NCBI RefSeq assembly: GCF_024198215.1
Contig: NZ_JAKCFA010000009.1
Span: 1-64,000 of the forward strand
DNA: 64,000 nucleotides
Direction: 5' to 3'
Source: Myxococcus qinghaiensis
GTDB lineage: Bacteria > Myxococcota > Myxococcia > Myxococcales > Myxococcaceae
This document shows, piece after piece, positions 29,102 to 38,816 of the stretch; position 1 is the first letter of the stretch, and each line of letters begins with the position of its first letter. The position numbers were made by a program, and so were the translations under genes. The notes beneath the pieces were generated by a model. It was not told where the DNA came from. It worked only from the letters and a program-made list of their open reading frames with translations, and did not search any database.

Positions 29102-29182
29102 GGTGGTGCCTCCTCGCCCTCGAAGCGGGCGATTGCGTCGCGGACTCATCGTCCGCGCATTCAGACGGTAGACTCCTGAGCC

Positions 29183-30049
29183 ATGGCTTCTCCTTCCCGC
29201 AATCGTATCGGTGACATCCTCGTCAAGGCGCGCGTCATCGACGACCTCCAGCTGCGCAGCGCCATGGCCACCCTGGACCAGTGGGGCGGGCGGCTGTCGC
29301 GCGTGGTGGCGGACCTGGGGCTCGCCAGCGAGGACGTCGTCACGGAGGCCATCTGCCAGGGCCTGGGGATGCAGCGCGTGCAGCTGGGCAACATCAGCCG
29401 CGACACGGGAGCGCTGGCGCGCGTGGAGGTGAGCATGGCCGAGCAGAAGGCCGTCTTCCCCGTGTCGCTCAAGGACAACGGCAAGACGCTGGTGCTGGCG
29501 ATGGCGGACCCCACGGACCTGGCCACGCTGGACCAGGTGGCGGCCCGCAGCCGTGCTCGCGTGGTGCCCATGGTGGCGGGCGAGCGCGAAATCGAGCACG
29601 CCATCCTCCGGCACTACCGGAACCAGGAGCCGGTGGCGAGCAGCCGTTTCGCGCCGTCGCGCAGCCAGTCCGCCAACACGCCCTCCACCGTCGACGAGGA
29701 GCAGCAGGAGGAGGACGAGTTCAAGGTCGTGGACATGAGCGGCAACACGGTGGTGAAGCGCATCGCCGACATCGTCCCGCCCGGCTCTCCCGCCACCGCG
29801 CCCGCGCCCCGCGCCGCGGAGAAGCCCGCACCGCCCGTCGCGAGCGGCTCCAGCGCGGCGGACATCCTGGATGAAATCCTGGCCGGCGGCGCCCCGGCCT
29901 CCGAGTGGACGGACGAGGACCTGCAGCGGCTGCAGACGCTCCAGCAGAACCAGGAGAAGAGCTCCAAGATTCTGCGCGCCCTGCTGGAGCTGCTGCTGGA
30001 GAAGGGCAAGCTCCAGCAGCGGGAGCTGGCCGCGAAGATGCGGCTCTAG
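29183..30049 (+). CDS. MshEN-domain (GspE N-terminal-like) protein
   Basis: A 288-residue protein that has the N-terminal domain of type II secretion/type IV pilus ATPases but no ATPase domain. Residues 1-150 show the classic pattern IGDILVKARVIDD...LRSAMATLDQWGGRL, then MAEQKAVFPVSLKDNGKTLVLAMADPTDLATLD. MshEN domains of this kind can bind cyclic di-GMP. The remainder is an acidic and Pro/Ala-rich linker and a C-terminal helix of Gln/Leu (LLELLLEKGKLQQRELAAK). A role in pilus or secretion control by c-di-GMP is inferred from the domain only. It converges on serB with a 3-nt gap. Confidence 0.85.
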   Translation: MASPSRNRIGDILVKARVIDDLQLRSAMATLDQWGGRLSRVVADLGLASEDVVTEAICQGLGMQRVQLGNISRDTGALARVEVSMAEQKAVFPVSLKDNGKTLVLAMADPTDLATLDQVAARSRARVVPMVAGEREIEHAILRHYRNQEPVASSRFAPSRSQSANTPSTVDEEQQEEDEFKVVDMSGNTVVKRIADIVPPGSPATAPAPRAAEKPAPPVASGSSAADILDEILAGGAPASEWTDEDLQRLQTLQQNQEKSSKILRALLELLLEKGKLQQRELAAKMRL

Positions 30050-30052
30050 CCG

Positions 30053-31252
30053 TCAGCCCGCTTCCTGGAGCTCTCGATGGGTGAGGCCCAGGAGGTAGAG
30101 GATGGCGTCCAGATCTCCAGCGGAGATGGACGTGTCGGCCGCCTCGCGCAGCCGGGGCTTGGCGCGGAAGGCGATGCCCAGCCCCGCGCGCTCCAGCATC
30201 AGCAAGTCATTGGCTCCATCGCCCACGGCGATGACCTGCTCCAGCAGGATGCCCTCCTGCTTCGCCAGCTGCTCCAGCAGCTCCGCCTTGCGGCGCGCGT
30301 TGACGATGGGCCCCACCGTGCGCCCGGTGAGCTTGCCGCCCTCCTCCTCCAGGACGTTGGAGTAGGCGTGGTCGATTCCCAGGCGCGCCTTGAGCGCCTC
30401 GGCGGCCACGGAGAAGCCTCCGCTGATGACGGCGGTGCGGAAGCCCAGCCGCCGCAGCACGCGCACCAGCGTCTCCGCGCCCTCCGTCAGCGGCAGGTTC
30501 GCCGCGAGCTGGTGCAGCACGGCCACGTCCAGCCCCGCCAGCAGCGCCACGCGCTGACGCAGGGACTCGTCGTAGTCCATCTCCCCGTGCATGGCGCGCT
30601 CGGTGATGCGCGACACCTGCTCGCCCACGCCGTGCGCGCGCGCCAGCTCGTCGATGACCTCGATGCGGATGAGCGTGGAGTCCATGTCCATCACCACCAT
30701 CCGCTTGCTGCGGCGAAACAGGCTCTCGCGCTGCAGCGCCACGTCGAAGGTGTTGTCGCGCATGGACAGCGCCAAGAGCGAGCGCTTCAGCGCCTCCGGC
30801 TCCACGGACGCGGGCAGGGTGACGTGCAGCTCCACCGAGCCCAGGTGCGTGTGCGTCAGCCGGACGATGCGCTCCAGGTTCGCCCCCTGCCCCGCCAGAT
30901 GCGAGGACAGCGCGTGCAGCTCACGGGCGCCCAGCGCGCGGCCCACCGCGGTGACGACGTAGCGCGCGGGCGCGGGCGTCACGGTGGCGCTCGAGTCCGG
31001 CGACTCCACCGCCTGGAAGTCCAGGTCCACGCCCAGCTCCCGGGCGGCGAAGAGCAGCGCGCTGGGGATGCCGCGCGCGTCGGCCAGGCGCACCAACAGG
31101 CAGAGCGTGAGGCGGCCCTGCACCACCACCTGCTCCACGTCGAGCAGCTCGGCGCCCGCGTCCGCGAGCAGGCCGGTGAGGCGGGCGGTGATGCCGGGAT
31201 GGTCCTTGCCCGTGACGGTGACGAGCACGCAGCCGGAGGAAGTGGGAGTCAT
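30053..31252 (-). CDS. serB: Phosphoserine phosphatase with two ACT-like domains
   Basis: A 399-residue enzyme catalysing the last step of serine biosynthesis. Residues 1-180 form two ACT-type regulatory domains (VTVTGKDHPGITARLTGLLA, then YVVTAVGRALGARELHAL), as in the long SerB form. The HAD domain has MVVMDMDSTLI (nucleophile Asp), SGGFSV, and the motif III/IV segment AVGDGANDLLML. Feedback by serine through the ACT domains is known for relatives. It is a single gene. Confidence 0.95.
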   Translation of the reverse strand: MTPTSSGCVLVTVTGKDHPGITARLTGLLADAGAELLDVEQVVVQGRLTLCLLVRLADARGIPSALLFAARELGVDLDFQAVESPDSSATVTPAPARYVVTAVGRALGARELHALSSHLAGQGANLERIVRLTHTHLGSVELHVTLPASVEPEALKRSLLALSMRDNTFDVALQRESLFRRSKRMVVMDMDSTLIRIEVIDELARAHGVGEQVSRITERAMHGEMDYDESLRQRVALLAGLDVAVLHQLAANLPLTEGAETLVRVLRRLGFRTAVISGGFSVAAEALKARLGIDHAYSNVLEEEGGKLTGRTVGPIVNARRKAELLEQLAKQEGILLEQVIAVGDGANDLLMLERAGLGIAFRAKPRLREAADTSISAGDLDAILYLLGLTHRELQEAG

Positions 31253-31325
31253 GTCCCCCGGACGATGCCACGACGGCGCGCGGGCGGGGCGGGCCTCATG
31301 CGGCCCGCGCCCACCTCTGCATCAA

Positions 31326-32891
31326 TCAGGACTGCGGCGCTTCCGAGGAGAGGACGAGGTCACCCCGGACGAGGAACTCCTTGTCCGGGAAGGCCTTGTA
31401 GAAGTCCTCGAGCATCGCATCCACGTCCGGGTAGCGCTGCTCGCGCTTGTCCTGGGTGGCCTTGTCGAAGAGCTGGTCCAGCCCGCTGGGCGCCTCGGCG
31501 TTCACCTCCGAGGGCAGGGCCGAGCGGCGGCCGGGAATCTGCCCGGTGAGCATCTCGTAGAGCAGGATGCCCAGCCCGTACACATCCGCGGCCGGACCCG
31601 GCTCCTTGGCGCCCCGGTGCATCAGCTCCGGAGCCATGTAGGGCATGCCACCGGTGCCCACGAAGACCTGGGGCATTCCCTTGGTGGAGTCCACCTCCAC
31701 CACGCGGCCCAGGCCGAAGTCGGCCAGCTTCGCGTTGCCGTACGCGTCGAAGAGGACGTTCTCCGGCTTGAGGTTGTGGTGCGTCAGGCCCGTGGCGTGC
31801 GCGGCGCGCAGGCCGTAGGCCATCTGCAGGAAGGTGCGCAGCGCGAAGGGCACCGGCACGCCGCTGCCACCACCCGCCTCCAGCCTCTCCTTCAGGCTGC
31901 CGTTCATCAGCTCCAGCACGAAGTAGGGCCGGCTCGCGTCCACGTTCTGGTCCACCACCTGGACGATGCCGGGGTGGCGCACCTGGGCCTGCGCGCACAG
32001 CTCCTTCTTCAGCCGCTTGAGCACCTCCCCGCGCTGCAGGAAGGAGAAGTAGCCGAAGATGTCCTTGAGCTCCTTCAGGCAGATGTCCAGCCCGAGCGCC
32101 GTGAAGCGGCCCTTGAAGACGGTGCCCAGCGGGCCCGTGCCAATGGGGTCGAACTTCTGGTAGCGCAGGTCCAGCTCGGTGCCCTTGGAGGCGACGGGCG
32201 CGGCGGCGACAGGGGTGGCGGCGGGAGGGGGCATGGAAGAGGCAGCGGAAGACGCGGGAGGAGCGAGGGGCAGCGGCGCGGGAGCGGTGGGAGCCAGGCC
32301 GATGGATGTCTCGCGGCGAGGCTCGGGGACCGCGGGGGTGATGAGCGCCACGGGCGAGGCGGCGGCGACTGGCGACTGCGCCGACGGCGGCGGGGTCAGG
32401 TCCAGCGCGGGCATGGCCGAGCGCGCGGCCCGCATGGGGGCCATGGCCGGCTGCGAGGGAGGCGGCGCGATTTGCGTGGCCGCGGTGGGCACCACCTCCG
32501 CCTCGTCCAGCAGCAGCTCCGGCGGGGGCGGCGGCAGCTGCATGGGCTCCTCGGTGCCCTGGGCCACCGGCGGCTCGTCCTCCGCGGAGGAGAGCTGCTC
32601 GGCGAAGAACTCGCCCACCTCCGTGGAGAACTTGTCCCCCAGTTCCCCGCCCGCCACGCGCTCGCCCTGCTCGGTGAGCTTGAGCTGGGCCTCGCGGTCC
32701 ATGGCGATGTAGTGGAACTTGCGCAGGAAGAAGAAGTAGTTGTCGAACTCGAGCGAGACGGACGGTTCGAGAGCGGCCTTCACATCGGCCAGCTTGTTCG
32801 AGCGTCCAAGTCGGCCGTTCTCCCTCAGGTTTCGGAGGATGAACAGCGCCTCGCCACTGACGGCGTCGCGGTTGATGGCGGCCTTCGGCAT
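31326..32891 (-). CDS. Ser/Thr kinase-fold protein lacking the catalytic Asp (predicted pseudokinase)
   Basis: A 521-residue cytoplasmic protein. Residues 1-100 are a helical region of unknown type. Residues 110-245 are a Pro/Ala-rich linker. A Hanks-type kinase domain follows (about 250-500): glycine loop IGTGPLGTVFKG, Lys in ICLKELKD, DFG motif ADFGLGRV and APE motif YMAPELM are intact. The catalytic loop, normally HRDLKPEN, reads HHNLKPEN, so Arg is His and the proton-accepting Asp is Asn (codon 31773-31775). Loss of that Asp normally abolishes phosphotransfer, but the ATP-binding residues remain. It probably acts as an ATP-responsive scaffold. It is followed on the same strand by serB 73 bp later. 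Confidence 0.85.
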   Translation of the reverse strand: MPKAAINRDAVSGEALFILRNLRENGRLGRSNKLADVKAALEPSVSLEFDNYFFFLRKFHYIAMDREAQLKLTEQGERVAGGELGDKFSTEVGEFFAEQLSSAEDEPPVAQGTEEPMQLPPPPPELLLDEAEVVPTAATQIAPPPSQPAMAPMRAARSAMPALDLTPPPSAQSPVAAASPVALITPAVPEPRRETSIGLAPTAPAPLPLAPPASSAASSMPPPAATPVAAAPVASKGTELDLRYQKFDPIGTGPLGTVFKGRFTALGLDICLKELKDIFGYFSFLQRGEVLKRLKKELCAQAQVRHPGIVQVVDQNVDASRPYFVLELMNGSLKERLEAGGGSGVPVPFALRTFLQMAYGLRAAHATGLTHHNLKPENVLFDAYGNAKLADFGLGRVVEVDSTKGMPQVFVGTGGMPYMAPELMHRGAKEPGPAADVYGLGILLYEMLTGQIPGRRSALPSEVNAEAPSGLDQLFDKATQDKREQRYPDVDAMLEDFYKAFPDKEFLVRGDLVLSSEAPQS

Positions 32892-32959
32892 GGGTGGGGG
32901 ACTCTACGACGTCCCACCGCCCCCACTCAACGTGGGACTGCCAGAACCCTGGGGGGCGG

Positions 32960-33709
32960 CTACTTGATGCGAAGGAGCTGCTTCACCGTCTCCAGCACTT
33001 CGACGAACTTCACCGGCTTGCGCAGGTAGATGTCGACGCCGAGCTGCAGGGCGCGGTCCTGCGCCTCCTTGCCGCCCGCGGAGATGGCGATGACGGGGAT
33101 GGCCCGGAGCGCCTCCTCCTCGCGGATGCGCTCCACCAGGGCGAAGCCGTCCATCACCGGCATGTACAGGTCCGTCATGACCAGGCTGAAGCGGCCCTCG
33201 CGCAGCATCAGGAGCGCGTGGTGGCCGTCCGGCGCGAAGTGGACCTCCAGGGGCACCTTCCCGTGCAGCTCCCCGCTGGCCAGCTTCTTCAGGACGTAGC
33301 TGTACATCTCGATGATGTGCGGGTTGTCCTCGACGATGAGCACACGGTACCCCTCGTGCTCGCCGGTGGACTCCTGGCTGTCTGGACCTGCCGCACTCAA
33401 GATGTCACCCAGTCTCCGCCGGTCTTCTGCGCGCTCCACTCGGACGCCGACACCTCCGGGCTGATCGAAGCTCGCCGGCCTGACCCAGGCCACGATGCCG
33501 CTGACTTCTACCGGATCCAGCAGTCCCGGGAAAGAAAGTGCGAGGCGGACATCCTCTCCGAGCGTGAAGGCCTGCTCGGTCTGCACGAACAGCCCCGAAT
33601 GGGACAGGTTCTCCGTGACGTCACGCGCCTGGCGTCCGTCCGCGTACTCCACCTTCAGCACGGCCGGGATCCGGGGGTGCTGGCGCTTGTTCTCTGGGCC
33701 CGGGGTCAT
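32960..33709 (-). CDS. PilZ-receiver protein
   Basis: A 249-residue regulator combining an N-terminal PilZ domain of the Myxococcus paralogous type (residues about 8-105; R-x(3)-R in KRQHPRIP, LSHSGLFVQT) with a C-terminal receiver domain (about 122-245). The receiver has the phospho-acceptor Asp in LVMTDLYMPVMDG, the Ser/Thr in VIAISAGG and the Lys in YLRKPVK. PilZ domains often bind c-di-GMP, through an R-x3-R and D/N-x-S-x-x-G pair. The second motif reads NLSHSG here, close to consensus. A role in linking phosphorylation and c-di-GMP signals is inferred. It is divergent from nuoE, with a shared upstream region of 105 bp. Confidence 0.9.
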   Translation of the reverse strand: MTPGPENKRQHPRIPAVLKVEYADGRQARDVTENLSHSGLFVQTEQAFTLGEDVRLALSFPGLLDPVEVSGIVAWVRPASFDQPGGVGVRVERAEDRRRLGDILSAAGPDSQESTGEHEGYRVLIVEDNPHIIEMYSYVLKKLASGELHGKVPLEVHFAPDGHHALLMLREGRFSLVMTDLYMPVMDGFALVERIREEEALRAIPVIAISAGGKEAQDRALQLGVDIYLRKPVKFVEVLETVKQLLRIK

Positions 33710-33774
33710 GACAAGGGGTTGGAATCGCTCGGCAATTTGCTGATGGCGGCCCAGTGTACCGTCGAGGGTTTATG

Positions 33775-33803
33775 TTGACAACGCGGCCATGGGGGCAATA
33801 CGT
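33775..33803 (+). promoter_or_regulatory. Candidate sigma-70-type promoter of nuoE
   Basis: TTGACA (33775-33780, perfect -35), a 17-nt spacer and ATACGT (33798-33803, weak -10). Transcription would start only a few bases before the nuoE ATG at 33815, and no Shine-Dalgarno is visible in front of that ATG. If correct, nuoE would be read from a nearly leaderless mRNA. Confidence 0.4.
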
Positions 33804-33814
33804 AGCCCCCCGCC

Positions 33815-34303
33815 ATGGCGGAGCCCCTGTTCACTCCTGAAGAGCAGAAGAAGTTCGACGCGGGTATCGCGGAGATCATCTCCCACTACCCCCCTGAGCG
33901 CAAAAGCGCGGGCATGCTCCCGGCGCTGCGCGTGCTCCAGGAGATCAAGGGCTGGTTGCCGCCCGAAGGATTGAGGCTGGTCGCCAAGCACCTGGAAGTC
34001 ACGCCGGAGCGCGCCTATGAGGTCGCCAGCTTCTACGTGATGTACCACCTGAAGAAGCCGGGCAAGTACGTCATCGACGTCTGCACGAACCTGTCCTGCT
34101 CGCTCTGGGGCGCGGAGAAGATGCTCGCCTACCTGGAGGAGAAGCTCGGCCTCAAGGCAGGTGAAGCCAACGAGAAGTTCACCTTGCGCGAGACCGAGTG
34201 CCTGGCCTCCTGCGGCACGGCGCCGTGCCTGCAGATCAACGAGGATCATCACGAGAGCCTCACCCGCGCCAAGCTGGACGCCATCCTGGCCAAGCTGAGC
34301 TGA
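33815..34303 (+). CDS. nuoE: NADH-quinone oxidoreductase subunit E
   Basis: A 162-residue thioredoxin-fold subunit of the NADH-input module of complex I, carrying the 2Fe-2S cluster N1a. The four ligands are visible as VCTNLSC and ECLASCGTAPC. The family helices LRVLQEIKGWLPPEGL and AYEVASFYVMY are present. It opens the nuoE-F-J-K-L-M-N run. No ribosome binding site is evident before the ATG. Confidence 0.95.
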   Translation: MAEPLFTPEEQKKFDAGIAEIISHYPPERKSAGMLPALRVLQEIKGWLPPEGLRLVAKHLEVTPERAYEVASFYVMYHLKKPGKYVIDVCTNLSCSLWGAEKMLAYLEEKLGLKAGEANEKFTLRETECLASCGTAPCLQINEDHHESLTRAKLDAILAKLS

Positions 34304-34337
34304 GCCCACCCCTTTTCACCCAGTAGGACGTCATCAC

Positions 34338-35674
<1,337 letters not shown>

Positions 35675-35678
<4 letters not shown>

Positions 35679-36184
35679 ACATCGAGCTCATCCTCTTCGG
35701 GGCGTTCGCGCTCCTGACGCTGCTGTCGGCCGGGACGGTCATCTTCGCGCGGAGCCCCATCAACTCCGCCATGGCCCTGGTCTCCACGTTCTTCTTCCTG
35801 GCCGGCCTGTACGTCCTGCTCTGGGCGCACACGGTGGCGGTGCTCCAGGTGATGGTCTACGCGGGCGCCATCATGGTGCTCTTCCTCTTCGTCATCATGC
35901 TGCTCAACCTGGGCGAGTCCCCCACGCGCGGCCGGCCCACGCTGGCGCGAATCGTGGGTGGCGCCGCGACGCTGGGGCTGCTGGTGGTGCTGGGCATCGC
36001 CCTGTCGAAGCTGCCGTCCGGGCCGCCGCCGTCGCTGGGCGTGGAGGGGCAGGCGACCTTCGGCACCATGGCGACGATGGGTCAGGTCGTCTTCACCCAG
36101 TGGCTCTTGCCCTTCGAAGCGGTGAGCCTGCTGCTGCTGGTGGCCATGGTGGGCGCCGTCGTCGTGGCCAAGTCGCGAATCTGA
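35675..36184 (+). CDS. nuoJ: NADH-quinone oxidoreductase subunit J
   Basis: A 169-residue membrane subunit with five predicted helices (LILFGAFALLTLLSAGTVIF, then ALVSTFFFLAGLYVLLWA, and a strongly conserved VMVYAGAIMVLFLFVIML). The helix III region with YAGAIMVLF is part of the coupling element near the quinone site. Translation begins at TTG 35675, overlapping the nuoF stop (TTGA), with GGAGA 7 nt upstream. Confidence 0.93.
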
Positions 36185-36259
36185 TCGCTGCCGACTCCCT
36201 CAAACTTTCTGTGCTAGATGGCGGCGCAGGTCGTCGCCCGCGAGGCCCCGAATCGGCCC

Positions 36260-36562
36260 ATGGTCCCCATCTCCTACTACCTCCTGCTTGCCGCCGCCCT
36301 GTTCTGCATGGGCATGTTTGGCGTGATGGTGCGCCGCAACGCGCTGGTCATCTTCATGTGCGTGGAGCTGATGCTCAACGCCGCGAACCTGACCTTCCTC
36401 GCGTTCGCCCGAATGCACGGAGACAGCGTTGGCCATGTCTCCGCCTTCTTCGTCATCGCCGTCGCGGCGGCGGAGGCGGCCATTGGCCTCGCCATCGTCA
36501 TCGCCGTCTTCCGGAGCCGAGGCAGCGTCCTGGTGGAAGACATCCGGACCATGAAGCACTGA
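36260..36562 (+). CDS. nuoK: NADH-quinone oxidoreductase subunit K
   Basis: A 100-residue subunit with three transmembrane helices. Conserved Glu residues in the membrane occur in VIFMCVELMLNAANL and VAAAEAAIGLAI, which take part in proton translocation. The ATG at 36260 (MVPISYYLLL) matches the family length of about 100 residues; an ATG at 36218 would add 14 residues and is less likely. It is followed by nuoL after 22 bp. Confidence 0.93.
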   Translation: MVPISYYLLLAAALFCMGMFGVMVRRNALVIFMCVELMLNAANLTFLAFARMHGDSVGHVSAFFVIAVAAAEAAIGLAIVIAVFRSRGSVLVEDIRTMKH

Positions 36563-36584
36563 CGGACCCGCCAGGAGCCCTGTC

Positions 36585-38816
36585 ATGAACCTCTCGCAAT
36601 TCCTGCAGACGGCGCCCGTCGCTCCCGACGTCCTGGCGCCCTCGCTGTGGCTCATCATCGCCCTGCCGCTGCTCGGCGCGTTCATCTGCGGCGTGTTCGG
36701 CAAGATGCTGGGCCGGGCCAACGTCAACCTGGTCGCCTGCTCCGCGGTGGGTGGCGCCTTCGTGTTGAGCGTGCTGGCCTTCTGGGCCACCAGCGACACG
36801 GACCCGGAGAGCCGCCGGCTGCTGTCCTTCTTCGTGAACCCGTTCGGCACGGAGCGCGACTACGTGCGCTACGCCCTGGCGCACGACTACGGCACGTGGT
36901 TCGCCGTGGGCGACTTCCGGGTGAACTTCGGGCTGATGGTGGACCACCTGTCGGGCACCCTGCTGCTGGTCATCACCGGCGTCGGGTTCCTCATCCACCT
37001 GTACTCCACCAGCTACATGGAGCACGACGAGTCCTACTGGCGGTACTTCGCGTACCTCAACCTGTTCGTCGCGGCCATGCTGACGCTGGTGCTGGCCGAC
37101 AACCTCGTCCTGCTCTTCGTGGGCTGGGAAGGCGTGGGCATGGCCAGCTACCTGCTCATCGGCTTCTGGTACACGGACCCCGCCAAGGCGTGGGCGGGCC
37201 GCAAGGCGTTCGTCACCAACCGCATCGGTGACTTCGCGTTCCTCATCGCCACGTTCCTGATGGTGCTGCTGGTGGGCGCCTTCACCGAGCAGGCCAACGA
37301 GCGCGACTACACGATGGCCAACAGCAGCAGCCAGCGCTACTCGGCCGCGCTGCAGGAGAAGGGCACCGTCACCTTCCTGGGCCTGCAGAAGATGGCCGAG
37401 GCGATTCCCGAGGGCGGCGGCGGCGCGGTCATGCTGTCCACGCCCATCGCCGCGGGGCCCCTGGAGGGCTACACGTTCGGCGGGGTGATGACGGCGGCGA
37501 TGCTGCTGTTCCTCCTGGGCGCGGCTGGCAAGAGCGCGCAGCTCCCGCTGTACGTCTGGCTGCCGGACGCGATGGCGGGCCCGACGCCCGTCTCCGCCCT
37601 CATCCACGCGGCGACGATGGTCACCGCCGGCGTCTACCTGTTCAGCCGCATGTCCGCGCTGCTGGTGCTCAGCCCCACGGCCATGGCCACGGTGGCCATC
37701 ATCGGCGCGCTGACCTCGCTGCTCGCGGCGCTCATCGCCTTCGCGCAGGACGACATCAAGAAGGTGCTCGCCTACTCCACGGTGTCCCAGCTGGGCATCA
37801 TGTTCATGGGTGTGGGCATGGGCGTGTTCTGGGCGGCGGTGCTCCACCTCGTCACCCACGCCTTCTTCAAGGCCTGCCTCTTCCTGGGCGCCGGCAGCGT
37901 GATGCACGGCAACGGGGACGAGACGGACATCAAGAAGCTGGGCGGCCTGCGCCACGAGATGAAGTGGACGTGGGGCACCTTCTTCGTCGCCACGCTGGCC
38001 ATCACCGGCATCATCCCGCTGTCCGGCTTCTTCTCGAAGGACGCCATCTTCCACGGCGTGCACCACAACCACCTGGAAGGGCTGCACTGGGTGTCCAGCG
38101 TCGTCTACTACCTGGGCCTGCTCATCGCCGCCTGCACCGCGTTCTACATGACGCGCGTGTACCTGCTGACCTTCGAGGGCCAGCGCTCCAAGGAGGCGAA
38201 GCTGGCGCACGCGCACGAGAGCGCGTGGCAGATGACGCTGCCGCTGGTGGTGCTCGCGGTGCTCAGCGTGGTGTCCGCCGTGTACGCGTGGCCGCTGATG
38301 AAGGCGCCGGGCGACGGCCGGCCGCAGCCGGTGTTCGAGAACTTCCTGAGCCCCGTGTTCGCGTCGATGAACCGCATCGTCGCGACGGGCAAGACGGTGG
38401 CGCTGGACACCAGCGTCCCGGCCATGGGCGACTACGTCTTCGCGTGGCTCGTGGCGGTGTCGGGCGGCGCGCTGGCGGGCTTCCTGTACCTGCGCTTCTT
38501 CCCGGCGCGCGCGGGCCAGCCGGCTCCGGCCTTCGCCCGGGCCGTGCGCCGCACGGCGCAGAACAAGTTCTACGTGGATGAGCTGTACGAGCTGGCCATC
38601 ATCCGGCCGGTGAAGTTCATGAGCTTCATCCTCTTCCGCGTGGTGGACGCGCTCCTCATCGACACCGTGGCCGTGCGCGGCACGGCGTGGGTGACGGCGC
38701 GAGTGGGCAGCGCGCTGCGCTACGTCCAGTCGGGCGACGCCCAGGCCTACGCCGCAGTGATGGCCCTCGCCCTGCTGGGCGGAGTCGCCTACGCCCTCAT
38801 CCAGGTGCTGCAATGA
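36585..38816 (+). CDS. nuoL: NADH-quinone oxidoreductase subunit L
   Basis: A 743-residue antiporter-like proton-pumping subunit with about 16 transmembrane helices and the long lateral helix at the C-terminus. The conserved core includes FVGWEGVGMASYLLIGFWY (a Glu), KSAQLPLYVWLPDAMAGPTP (Lys), ALIHAATMVTAGVYL (His) and FAQDDIKKVLAYSTVSQLG (Lys). It ends in ATGA, overlapping the nuoM start. Confidence 0.96.
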   Translation: MNLSQFLQTAPVAPDVLAPSLWLIIALPLLGAFICGVFGKMLGRANVNLVACSAVGGAFVLSVLAFWATSDTDPESRRLLSFFVNPFGTERDYVRYALAHDYGTWFAVGDFRVNFGLMVDHLSGTLLLVITGVGFLIHLYSTSYMEHDESYWRYFAYLNLFVAAMLTLVLADNLVLLFVGWEGVGMASYLLIGFWYTDPAKAWAGRKAFVTNRIGDFAFLIATFLMVLLVGAFTEQANERDYTMANSSSQRYSAALQEKGTVTFLGLQKMAEAIPEGGGGAVMLSTPIAAGPLEGYTFGGVMTAAMLLFLLGAAGKSAQLPLYVWLPDAMAGPTPVSALIHAATMVTAGVYLFSRMSALLVLSPTAMATVAIIGALTSLLAALIAFAQDDIKKVLAYSTVSQLGIMFMGVGMGVFWAAVLHLVTHAFFKACLFLGAGSVMHGNGDETDIKKLGGLRHEMKWTWGTFFVATLAITGIIPLSGFFSKDAIFHGVHHNHLEGLHWVSSVVYYLGLLIAACTAFYMTRVYLLTFEGQRSKEAKLAHAHESAWQMTLPLVVLAVLSVVSAVYAWPLMKAPGDGRPQPVFENFLSPVFASMNRIVATGKTVALDTSVPAMGDYVFAWLVAVSGGALAGFLYLRFFPARAGQPAPAFARAVRRTAQNKFYVDELYELAIIRPVKFMSFILFRVVDALLIDTVAVRGTAWVTARVGSALRYVQSGDAQAYAAVMALALLGGVAYALIQVLQ

